Made by a program: the position numbers and the translations under genes | NCBI RefSeq assembly: GCF_012641745.1 | Contig: NZ_WEHZ01000015.1 | Span: 1 to 64,000, forward strand | Direction of reading: 5' to 3' | From: Pseudoalteromonas peptidolytica | Lineage (GTDB): Bacteria; Pseudomonadota; Gammaproteobacteria; Enterobacterales; Alteromonadaceae | DNA: 64,000 nucleotides | Shown here: positions 53,009-60,208 of the stretch, piece after piece | Layout: every line of letters starts with the position of its first letter | Numbering within the stretch: the stretch's first letter is position 1 | The notes under the pieces: model-generated | Seen by the model: the letters and a program-made list of their open reading frames with translations, nothing else | Databases searched by the model: none | What the model was told of the DNA's origin: nothing

Positions 53009-53737
53009 ATGTCATTGGTTATTCACCCGGTTGTATTGATAGCTGCCGAAAACAGAACTCGCTATGCTCAGCTTTCAATCCATGAATCTTCAAGAGATAT
53101 TCATCTGACACGAAAGATTGAATATAAACCTGCGCTACTTATTGTTGTGGATGCGCAGAATAACGTTTTAGCATCTACGGTTGGTACGACTTATTGGTCA
53201 ACAAAGGAACGTTCAAACCTTTCTCCTAGTCAGCATGGTGTTAACTTCACATATCGTACATCCAACGCTGATGCTGTTACTGCTTTTTCACAAACAGTGA
53301 ATTTGCAACCGCTTACCCCTGCGCTGAGGTTTACGCCATATCAGGATTTCGATGTAGCACTTAGAAATTCGGGCACCATAGCGAATGCCTATTTGATTAC
53401 CGATAGAAATGAACAATATAGCAGAATAGATATAGAAACCTGGCCTAGTGAGATGTGGCGTGGTGATGAACCGTTTGACGTAACAACCAGTGGTTATAAA
53501 TACTTAGAGTTAACGGTTGGTACTGAGCAGTCGGATGCCACGTTGCGATTTTCCTCTTTAGACGTTGATCAAAACGATCAAGTCATAAAGTTGATTGAGC
53601 CCCATATTAATGTGTATTTCACTAACTTTTTACGTGATTGGTCCAATGCTAAAGCGGAGCTAGAAGCGCGATTAAATAGTATTGAATCGGTAAGCACGAC
53701 GCAAAGCCCACAAGAGATGTTGGACGCAGGCCTTTAG
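53009..53737 (+). CDS. B-family protein 2 (paired with A2)
   Basis: 242 aa, ribosome-binding site TAGGAG. Matches B1 and B3: KPALLIVVDAQNNVLASTVG, TTYWSTKERSNLSPSQHGVN, LRFTPYQDFDVALRNSGTIA, YLITDRNEQYS, ATLRFSSLDVDQNDQVIKLI, and the C-terminal VYFTNFLRDWSNAKAELEAR. B2 and B3 are more alike than either is to B1. Its gene directly follows A2. A structural partner of A2 is the simplest guess. Confidence 0.65.
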   Translation: MSLVIHPVVLIAAENRTRYAQLSIHESSRDIHLTRKIEYKPALLIVVDAQNNVLASTVGTTYWSTKERSNLSPSQHGVNFTYRTSNADAVTAFSQTVNLQPLTPALRFTPYQDFDVALRNSGTIANAYLITDRNEQYSRIDIETWPSEMWRGDEPFDVTTSGYKYLELTVGTEQSDATLRFSSLDVDQNDQVIKLIEPHINVYFTNFLRDWSNAKAELEARLNSIESVSTTQSPQEMLDAGL

Positions 53738-53769
53738 CCTCACATAGTAATTAAATTTTTGGAGAATAT

Positions 53770-54570
53770 ATGTCTACATTAAACACACTGATTAATGATG
53801 AGGCGGTTAAAGAAATTGTACATCGTTGGGGCAGCCCTGCATACATTGACACGTCTTCAGAAAACAAAGGTGCACGTAATTATTACTTGCATGGTTTTGT
53901 AGGTAGAGTGCCTACCCCAGCAGAATTACTTTACGGCACCTTCGCGATGAAAGAAGGTGATGTCGTTACTGCGGATGCAACTGAAAAATATGGTTTCTCT
54001 CTTGATCTTCATTTTCCTCACCTCGGGTCTATTGAATTGTCCTGTGACCATACTGACAACCATTCTCGAGCTGTATTTGGTCAGTCGGTTCGAGCTAGCG
54101 GCTTGATACTGCCGGAGGGAGTGCGGTTGGAGTCAGCGATTGAAGGTATGCAAACGCTGCCACCTTTGGAAGGAGTAACGACATCGTGGATGATGGACTT
54201 TTCTTTTGACGGGCAGAAGGAATATACCTGGAATGCGGGTAATCGCAATGGTGTTATACAGGCCGGTAGAGAGAACAAACTTACATCTGGTGATCTGCCC
54301 ACGTGGTTTATGATCAGCGAATCAAGTTCTTTACCAACAATGCAAAGCTACAAAGTGTATGCGCCAAAGAGTGCCACAAATCCTGATGGCACAAAAGTAA
54401 CAGGCTATGTTTCACACATGTTTTATGATTATCAACCTGAAAGAAGACCGATTATAGTTGGTACAATTGGCCTGGTTGGTAGCGGTGCCGATTTGCAAAT
54501 AGAGCTGCCAAGACGGGGTTATGAATTTGAAACTATTACGCCACTTTCACTGCGCATCATGATGCAATAG
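53770..54570 (+). CDS. A-family protein 3 (paired with B3)
   Basis: 266 aa. Signatures: VKEIVHRWGSPAYIDTS near residue 14, NYYLHGFVGRVPTPAELLYG (40-59), LPTWFMISESSSLPTMQSYK, and IVGTIGLVGSGADLQIELPR near the end. Ribosome-binding site TGGAGA. Starts 32 bp after B2 and is followed 11 bp later by B3. The A3-B3 pair is the third repetition of the module. Function unknown. Confidence 0.65.
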   Translation: MSTLNTLINDEAVKEIVHRWGSPAYIDTSSENKGARNYYLHGFVGRVPTPAELLYGTFAMKEGDVVTADATEKYGFSLDLHFPHLGSIELSCDHTDNHSRAVFGQSVRASGLILPEGVRLESAIEGMQTLPPLEGVTTSWMMDFSFDGQKEYTWNAGNRNGVIQAGRENKLTSGDLPTWFMISESSSLPTMQSYKVYAPKSATNPDGTKVTGYVSHMFYDYQPERRPIIVGTIGLVGSGADLQIELPRRGYEFETITPLSLRIMMQ

Positions 54571-54581
54571 GAGTATTTTGT

Positions 54582-55313
54582 ATGTCACTTATTATCCTAC
54601 CACATATCTTGGCTGCATCTGAGCAGCCACAGTATGCTACCCAGTCTCAGTTCAAAGATACTTCAGAAGATCTTAAAAGAATGCGGATTGTTGAAGGTAA
54701 ACCCGCGTTATTGGTGGTGTTAGATGCAGATAAGCAGGTATTAGCATCGAGTGTGGGGTATACCCAATGGTCTTCGGGCCGACCTCAACTGCCTTTAGCT
54801 GAATTCGGCGTATCATATACATATCGAAAGGCCGCTGATAAGGGAGATCCAGCTACGAACTTTGATACAGAAGAGAGGCGTTTGCCTATTATGCCGGCAC
54901 TGCGCTTTAACCCCACCTCTAAATTTGCAATTGATATTCGCAACAGTGGTACCGCAGCACAGGCATTTATCATCGTTGATCAAGACGAAGTGCGTAGCAA
55001 GACAGACATTACGGATTGGCCTAATGAAATCTGGGATGGCTCTGCACCGCTGGATGTAGCGCAGCTAACTTATAAATATTTTGATATGGCGGTTGGCTTA
55101 CACGATTCACAGGCTCCGTTGCAGTTAACACGATTGGATATGAGCAAAAGTGATGTGAATTTACCTCTAGTGAGTAAATTTATCGATGTTTACTTCACCA
55201 ATATGTTTCATGATTGGTCAGATGCAAAAGCACAAATGGAAGCGGCACTTAACCGCCTTTCCTCTGTGGATACACTCAAAAGCGGTGCTGAAATAGAGGC
55301 TTTGGGAGAGTGA
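54582..55313 (+). CDS. B-family protein 3 (paired with A3)
   Basis: 243 aa. Shares the B pattern: KPALLVVLDADKQVLASSVG, TQWSSGRPQLPLAEFGVSYT, LRFNPTSKFAIDIRNSGTAA, QAFIIVDQDEVRSKTDITDW, PLQLTRLDMSKSDVNLPLVS, and VYFTNMFHDWSDAKAQMEAA. A hairpin follows its stop by 5 bp. As in B2, the N-terminus begins MSL-I-x-P, a short hydrophobic strand that may insert into the partner. Function unknown. Confidence 0.65.
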   Translation: MSLIILPHILAASEQPQYATQSQFKDTSEDLKRMRIVEGKPALLVVLDADKQVLASSVGYTQWSSGRPQLPLAEFGVSYTYRKAADKGDPATNFDTEERRLPIMPALRFNPTSKFAIDIRNSGTAAQAFIIVDQDEVRSKTDITDWPNEIWDGSAPLDVAQLTYKYFDMAVGLHDSQAPLQLTRLDMSKSDVNLPLVSKFIDVYFTNMFHDWSDAKAQMEAALNRLSSVDTLKSGAEIEALGE

Positions 55314-55318
55314 TTGTG

Positions 55319-55339
55319 ATGGTAGGCATTACCTACCAT
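55319..55339 (+). terminator. Hairpin after the third A-B pair
   Basis: ATGGTAGG (55319-55326) pairs with CCTACCAT (55332-55339), 5-base loop, 5 bp after the B3 stop. No T-run follows, so it is a weak terminator or a processing site before the repeat protein. Confidence 0.45.
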
Positions 55340-55364
55340 TTGCGTCTGACGGCTAGGAGACATT

Positions 55365-56249
55365 ATGCACGTTACTTTACGATACAAAGGGATCACGTTA
55401 CGCGACAGTTGGAACGGTGAGGAGAAGCCTGTTTCTCGCTACCGACAACATTGGGTGAAGGCAAAACAGCACACTACAGAGTTTATTGGCTATCCACAAG
55501 AACAGCTATTGTTTTTTGGCGATGCTAATTATTCAGATCTGGCAGTCAAAACTGCGCATACGGCCAGGTGGAGTGTGCTAACTAATTATACTGGTGAACT
55601 TCAAGAGCCGGTTTTAGTTGGCAGCTTTCAGTCGCCCAAAGTTAGCTATATATTTATTCACACAACGGTTAATTCAGATCCGTTGCTGTTTAATACTACG
55701 TCTATTAAACCTGAATATGTGTTTTTTGACTCCATTGCCAATAGGGATGCACTTTTATATAACACCGCACATATAAAACCAGAGTATCTGTGTAATCTAT
55801 CTCAGGTTCAGGAAGCTGCGCTTCTCCATGGTACGCATAGAATACAGCCTAAAGTGCTTATCAGTCACGCCCAGGTAGCTTCTGAAGCGCTCTTAACAAG
55901 TACCGGTTTACCTGAGCAAAACAAAGTTGCTGTTGCTGCTGTAGAAAGAAGGGCGATTGCTCTACAGCCTTTGCGATTTACTACTAAGGGTAACTTACTG
56001 CTGGCTCGATTTGGTTTCCATACTGAGTATTTCAATCAAGCAAACATGGAGTCTGCTCCCTATATTACTTCGCGTGGTATGGATACGCGCTCAATATTTG
56101 CAGATGGCTCAGTAGCTGGGCATATGATTCAGTCTCTTGGCATGGATGCGCGTGCATTATCGCGTTTAGACGAAATTAACGCAGCGGCTACGCTTATCAG
56201 CCAAGGAGTTGACTCAAGAGCGCTAGCTAAGGGTTACCAAGCAATTTAG
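55365..56249 (+). CDS. Repeat protein at the end of the A/B/C cluster
   Basis: 294 aa, ribosome-binding site TAGGAG. Not recognised. Residues ~105-190 contain four degenerate ~29-residue units with a core like DPLLFNTTSIKPEYVF, DALLYNTAHIKPEYLC, AALLHGTHRIQPKVLI and EALLTSTGLPEQNKV. The C-terminus has three (S/Q)xGMDxRxxA units (SRGMDTRSIFADG, QSLGMDARALSRL, SQGVDSRALAKGY). Such repeats suggest an elongated structural protein. It ends the cluster, with a strong terminator 39 bp downstream. Confidence 0.55.
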   Translation: MHVTLRYKGITLRDSWNGEEKPVSRYRQHWVKAKQHTTEFIGYPQEQLLFFGDANYSDLAVKTAHTARWSVLTNYTGELQEPVLVGSFQSPKVSYIFIHTTVNSDPLLFNTTSIKPEYVFFDSIANRDALLYNTAHIKPEYLCNLSQVQEAALLHGTHRIQPKVLISHAQVASEALLTSTGLPEQNKVAVAAVERRAIALQPLRFTTKGNLLLARFGFHTEYFNQANMESAPYITSRGMDTRSIFADGSVAGHMIQSLGMDARALSRLDEINAAATLISQGVDSRALAKGYQAI

Positions 56250-56277
56250 ACAGAGAGATACACTTTCTCGATATCTG

Positions 56278-56285
56278 TTGTACAA
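56278..56285. promoter_or_regulatory. TTGTACAA palindrome next to a terminator
   Basis: GTTGTACAAT, ending 2 bases before the terminator stem at 56288. It lies 28 bp after the repeat-protein stop. This is the only site positioned to act on transcript 3' ends, or it serves the genes from 56525. Confidence 0.45.
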
Positions 56286-56287
56286 TA

Positions 56288-56317
56288 GCCGCAGCGAATG
56301 TAGACTGCGGCTTTTTT
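56288..56317 (+). terminator. Rho-independent terminator of the A/B/C operon
   Basis: GCCGCAG (56288-56294) and CTGCGGC (56305-56311) with a 10-base loop, followed by TTTTTT. Good stem and T-run. It marks the end of the cluster's transcription unit. Confidence 0.9.
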
Positions 56318-56340
56318 GTTGCCGTAATTGATTAGACTGC

Positions 56341-56410
56341 GATACTGGCATACTCCAAACCTAGGGTTATCCGTTTATCGATGAGCTTTGAGGCATTAGA
56401 CGCCAGTATC
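56341..56410. repeat. Inverted repeat in the 275-bp gap before 56525
   Basis: GATACTGGC (56341-56349) and GCCAGTATC (56402-56410) are perfect 9-bp arms 52 bases apart. Possible operator or part of a longer hairpin; purpose unknown. Confidence 0.45.
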
Positions 56411-56524
56411 AGCTTACTGGTTATGCTAGCAAGTATATTAATTACTAGCACGTTAAGTACAGTGGTGAGAGTGTTGGTTGCCTATTCGGCGCCTTTACAC
56501 AGGCTATGATAAAAGGAGTGATGA

Positions 56525-56896
56525 ATGAAAAGCACTGAATTTAAACGCCATAGAATAGAGCAAACGAATAATGACTTGGTGTTAGTCAAAGGGTTTCCCA
56601 GCCGTGAACAACTAACAGATTGGCTGTGCAATACTGCTGCGACAGTGTATTGCTTATTCCCAAGTCAGTTTCAAAGTGAACAAGCTCAGCTTCAGCTGCG
56701 CACCCACGTTAGGAATGAAGTCGAAAAACTCAATGTTGCGAGTGTGCGCTGTGTAGCGTTGACGATAGCAGATGACTCGGTTGGGACGAGTTTAGAACAA
56801 TTCGATTTTGAAGCTGCTTGTGATTATGTCATTGAGATGCTGACACCTATTCAGCCGCAATCTAGCCAGCCGATGACTATCCCTTCTTTTGAGTAG
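56525..56896 (+). CDS. Hypothetical protein, 123 aa
   Basis: Not recognised. Ribosome-binding site AAAGGAG. Small soluble protein with a Trp-Leu-Cys core (EQLTDWLCNTAATVYCLFPS), a helix with Arg-Asn (LQLRTHVRNEVEKLN), and an acidic end. It is 22 bp upstream of the membrane protein gene and likely co-transcribed. Confidence 0.55.
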   Translation: MKSTEFKRHRIEQTNNDLVLVKGFPSREQLTDWLCNTAATVYCLFPSQFQSEQAQLQLRTHVRNEVEKLNVASVRCVALTIADDSVGTSLEQFDFEAACDYVIEMLTPIQPQSSQPMTIPSFE

Positions 56897-56918
56897 TACT
56901 CAGTAAAACACGGAGAAT

Positions 56919-58124
56919 ATGATGATTTTTATAACTATTTTGGCTTTTACTGCGCTGTTGATCGCAGGGAATGCGGCGTACTTTTCTATCTTAGGTTTAG
57001 CCGCGATGTTTTCTGCCAGCTATTGGCCAGTGGTATTTATGGGGGCAAGCCTTGAATTAGGTAAACTCGTTGCTGCATCTTATGTTTATCGCGCGTGGGA
57101 TGACGTTAGCAGAGCCATGAAAGGGTATCTTGTGAGTGCGATCTTGGTGCTTATGGCCATCACTTCATTAGGAATATTTGGTTTTCTATCACAAGGTTAT
57201 GGAGATTCACTCAAGCAACTGAACGAAATAGAGTTGCTTGTCGAGCAAAAACAGATTGAACTTGCCATCGTTCGTGAGGATATTGAGCGTATACATACGG
57301 AAATAGGAAATGTACCGAATACCTATGTGACCAAAAGAATTGAATTGCAGCGAGAACGTCGACCTGAACTGGAAGTGTTAGCAGAACGAGAGAGCCGCTT
57401 GATTGAGGTGTTAACTCAATTAAACAAACGCATACTTGAAGCCAAGTCACATGTAGGTCCGATATTGTATGTGGCTGATATGTTTAACATCGATAAAGAC
57501 GAAGCGGTGAAGTATTTTATTTTTGCCATTATTATCGTGTTTGATCCTTTAGCTGTGATTTTAACATTGGCAACCAACGGTGCATTAGCGCAAAAACAGA
57601 ATGAATCGAAAAACAAAAAGTCGGAGAAGGAGCAAAGCGAAGTGCAGCAGAGTAGTACAAGCGAGCCTACTACCTCTGATCTCTCGACTAAATCTGTGAA
57701 TGAACAAATCGCTCCAGTATCTCAAAAGCGAGCGCCAGATATTCCGACGCAGGTCCGACAGATGGCAAAGCAACAAGCGCCTAGCATTCAGCAAATGGAT
57801 GCCGCATTAGCACAAGCCCAAGGCAAATCGGGTTGCTTGCAAATAAATAATCAAACAAAAGAGCAGCCTAACCTAACATCAATACAACGAAACGATAAAG
57901 ATATCGTTGTACTGGGGGGAGCTAAAGTGCACAAAGCTGTTATTCAGGATATGGAGCTTTCGGATCAGGAAGTTATCATGGGGCTAGTGCAAGGGGTATC
58001 GGTTGGTGCGCTTGCATCACGGCTAGGGTTAAATGAAAGTGCTTTTAAAAGCCGAGCAAACCACCTGGTTGATAGATTGAAGTCCTCTGGCTATCAGATC
58101 AATACGGACCATTTGTTTGTCTAA
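56919..58124 (+). CDS. Multi-pass membrane protein with coiled coil and C-terminal HTH
   Basis: 401 aa. Three hydrophobic segments in the first ~100 residues (ILAFTALLIAGNAAYFSILG, VVFMGASLELGKLVAAS, VSAILVLMAITSLGIFGFLS), then a charged coiled coil (about 105-180, LNEIELLVEQKQIELAIVRE), then a fourth segment near 205-230 (YFIFAIIIVFDPLAVILTL). Similar coiled-coil membrane proteins occur in marine T4-like phages, function unknown. The C-terminal ~55 residues (QEVIMGLVQGVSVGALASRL, GLNESAFKSRANHLVDRL) look like an HTH, giving a DNA-binding domain on a membrane anchor. A Gln/Ser-rich linker joins them. Confidence 0.65.
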   Translation: MMIFITILAFTALLIAGNAAYFSILGLAAMFSASYWPVVFMGASLELGKLVAASYVYRAWDDVSRAMKGYLVSAILVLMAITSLGIFGFLSQGYGDSLKQLNEIELLVEQKQIELAIVREDIERIHTEIGNVPNTYVTKRIELQRERRPELEVLAERESRLIEVLTQLNKRILEAKSHVGPILYVADMFNIDKDEAVKYFIFAIIIVFDPLAVILTLATNGALAQKQNESKNKKSEKEQSEVQQSSTSEPTTSDLSTKSVNEQIAPVSQKRAPDIPTQVRQMAKQQAPSIQQMDAALAQAQGKSGCLQINNQTKEQPNLTSIQRNDKDIVVLGGAKVHKAVIQDMELSDQEVIMGLVQGVSVGALASRLGLNESAFKSRANHLVDRLKSSGYQINTDHLFV

Positions 58125-58188
58125 ATGTGTTAGGTGGCCAACATCGATGATGCTTTTGAGACATGACACAGAGAGGCAGGGAGTTTAG

Positions 58189-58196
58189 TTGTACAA
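58189..58196. promoter_or_regulatory. TTGTACAA palindrome (upstream of the ProQ gene)
   Basis: GTTGTACAATATT, the first of two sites in the 358-bp gap between the membrane protein and ProQ-like genes. A TGAGACATGA sequence resembling the second element occurs at about 58157. Confidence 0.5.
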
Positions 58197-58290
58197 TATT
58201 AGACTACCGAGCAGTAAAAAATAGATTGGGCTTTAGCAAATGCTTTACAGTGCACTCGAATAACCGTATCCTTGTACCCAAGTTGCTATA

Positions 58291-58320
58291 TTGTACAACT
58301 TAAATCAAACATGAGACTTG
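58291..58320 (+). promoter_or_regulatory. Compact bipartite element upstream of the ProQ gene
   Basis: ATTGTACAAC (core 58291-58298) and ACATGAGACTTGA starting at 58309. The spacing (about 19 bases) is like the compact copies at 7491, 20891 and 62537. The next gene starts 163 bp downstream, leaving a long untranslated leader. Confidence 0.6.
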
Positions 58321-58482
58321 AGATATCGCAGCGGCTATTTTGCTGTGAACATAATGAGATAAGAACAATGCACTATTGTATTTTTGCTTTAAATGACAAG
58401 CGCATCGTAAATAAAGGACTGATAGCGCAATGCGTATATACGTGTCTGCTTAATTTTGCTAAAAACGTTTGAGGGAGGCAAG

Positions 58483-59304
58483 ATGGAAAACCGATTGCCA
58501 CCTAGTCAAACCAAGCAAGTACCAGCTGACGACATCACTGCTAGACTGAGCAGTCAAAAAGCAGTCATGCTAAATGCGCGAAAGCAATTACAAAAACACT
58601 TATCTAAGGTGTACCCCCAACACTTTGGTAAAGATCCTCGGCCTTGGTCATTGGCTTTACATGTGCAATTATTGCGTAAACTTGAAGGGGAGTTTTCAGC
58701 GCAGGTGATCAGAGACACGTTGGCATATGTGGCGCGCTCAAAAAGATATTTAACATGTTGCGTTTTGTGGGGCGTTGGCGCTGCTCGGGTTGACTTGCAT
58801 GGTAAGCGAGATGGGAAAATCACGCGCCGAGAAATGATTTATACTCTTAATCAACTTGTTGGATTGACTAAGCAGCATAACGCGTTGCAAAGTGAACGCT
58901 ATGCACAATGGTTAGAGCGTGAAATAGTGCTTGGGATTATGCGAGCAGAGCTTACTCGTAGCGATCTTACCCGTGCTAAGATCCGCAACAAATATGCTAG
59001 CTACTTGTTTCGGATCGCGAAAGAAGATAGCGCCGCACAGACATACGAATTGCTGGCTGAAAATGGGCGAGATCTATGTGAGCGTATTGCTCCGCGGCCC
59101 TATTTATCTGACTCACTAGTCAAAGTTCACGCAGCTATCAATGACAAGCCCAAGCGACTATCAAAACCGAATATTGGCAAGTCAAAAGGGGGGCTTAAGA
59201 AAACAGTGGGCAAACCTACGATACTGATTAAGCGTAAGCGTCGATCTACGACCTTAGCACCAAAGATGATAATTCCAGTCGGTCAAAAAGTAGAGACTAA
59301 ATAA
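58483..59304 (+). CDS. ProQ/FinO-family RNA chaperone
   Basis: 273 aa from ATG 58483, set by GGGAGGCAAG; an upstream TTG/ATG extension (58456) is less likely. Residues ~33-115 form the FinO/ProQ domain: QLQKHLSKVYPQHFGKDPRP, LRKLEGEFSAQVIRDTLAYV, then SKRYL and VGAARVDLHGKRDGKITRRE, matching the ProQ pattern of xRYLxxxxxGAxRVDLxGxxxG. A long basic C-terminal tail (KPNIGKSKGGLKKTVGK, KRKRRS) may bind RNA further. These proteins bind structured RNAs and 3' hairpins and control plasmid transfer (FinO) or sRNA networks (ProQ). Here it may regulate the phage's own transcripts or antisense RNAs. Confidence 0.82.
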   Translation: MENRLPPSQTKQVPADDITARLSSQKAVMLNARKQLQKHLSKVYPQHFGKDPRPWSLALHVQLLRKLEGEFSAQVIRDTLAYVARSKRYLTCCVLWGVGAARVDLHGKRDGKITRREMIYTLNQLVGLTKQHNALQSERYAQWLEREIVLGIMRAELTRSDLTRAKIRNKYASYLFRIAKEDSAAQTYELLAENGRDLCERIAPRPYLSDSLVKVHAAINDKPKRLSKPNIGKSKGGLKKTVGKPTILIKRKRRSTTLAPKMIIPVGQKVETK

Positions 59305-59305
59305 G

Positions 59306-59629
59306 ATGAATACTGATAATTTTTGCACGTCATTTTATCAATATGGCGATAGCATTGGCATGTATCAACCGACATGCTGTGATGTTACTAATATGAGCTT
59401 CAATTTACCCCTGGATCAACACAATGACTCGCTAACACAGCTGAAATTGGTAAGTGATTTGTTTAGTCCGCCACAAACCCCTTCTCAAGATAAAGAGCCT
59501 GAGTCGTCACTACACTTTACTTATTTTGAAAAAATAGTCGGTTACTGGCAAGGGGACTATCACCATTTTCTATGTGCTACTCAGCTTAATGACCGTAGTA
59601 GCGATTTATATTTTTCAGACTATAGCTAA
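59306..59629 (+). CDS. Hypothetical protein, 107 aa
   Basis: Starts 1 base after the ProQ stop, so it is probably co-translated with it; no separate strong ribosome-binding site is seen. Not recognised. Cys-, Tyr- and Phe-rich N-terminus (TDNFCTSFYQYGDSIGMYQP, CCDVTNM) followed by a Pro-rich linker and a Tyr/Trp/His-rich end. No membrane segment. Function unknown. Confidence 0.45.
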   Translation: MNTDNFCTSFYQYGDSIGMYQPTCCDVTNMSFNLPLDQHNDSLTQLKLVSDLFSPPQTPSQDKEPESSLHFTYFEKIVGYWQGDYHHFLCATQLNDRSSDLYFSDYS

Positions 59630-59706
59630 GTAACGATAAGACCAGCTCCGTAGTGTGGGGTACCACTAAACAGCGATTGAGAGGCTAGGAGCTCAGTCAA
59701 CAAAAA

Positions 59707-60165
59707 GTGTACTTTATCCACTTTACGTCCAAATATGTGGCGGAATTAGTGTCGTTAATTAGGACTTTTGTGGACATTTTACTAAGTTCCCCTGTTAACT
59801 ATCGGCAATATGAAGAGCCTAAATTTTGGGTTGAGTCATTACACACGAACTTTGAAACTTTGGCTGCGGCCACTTCCTTGCCTGTTGCAAGTTTGCGAAG
59901 AAAAGATAGAGTAAGAAGCCCTAAAGTGCAAAACCGTTTACGTGACATACACGCTATCTTAAACATCGTCTCGCCCTGTGTGAAGCTGTTTTTAGCTGGT
60001 AAGACAATGATCTGTTTATCTCTCATAGTGGCCTTTTTGTCGCGTCGATGGGTTAAATCGTCCGGAACCAGAGGTCTTTTTTCAGTAGATCTCGGAGTTG
60101 GTAAAATATTGCACTATGCACCAGTAGCTCGCTATTGGAAGTCGATTCAACGCAATTATCGCTAA
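59707..60165 (+). CDS. Hypothetical protein resembling an Xre-like antitoxin domain
   Basis: 152 aa from GTG 59707; the closest ribosome-binding site (AGGAG) is about 17 bases upstream, rather far. The middle (ETLAAATSLPVASLRRKDRV then SPKVQNRLRDIHAILNIVSP) looks like an HTH of the Xre/MbcA-ParS antitoxin type, where 'SLRRK' follows the recognition helix and an Rx-helix follows. The C-terminus is basic. No toxin partner (Res domain) is seen next to it. The gene sits beside the convergent integrase gene. The assignment is tentative. Confidence 0.4.
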   Translation: MYFIHFTSKYVAELVSLIRTFVDILLSSPVNYRQYEEPKFWVESLHTNFETLAAATSLPVASLRRKDRVRSPKVQNRLRDIHAILNIVSPCVKLFLAGKTMICLSLIVAFLSRRWVKSSGTRGLFSVDLGVGKILHYAPVARYWKSIQRNYR

Positions 60166-60208
60166 AACGTCCTGTCAGAAAGTTTTATTTATCAGAAGGT
60201 TATGTTCA

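Noticed and set aside
58272..58472. A 66-codon frame upstream of the ProQ gene
   Set aside because: It spans the TTGTACAA/AATGAGACTTGA element, has no ribosome-binding site and no recognisable product; the strong ribosome-binding site belongs to ATG 58483.
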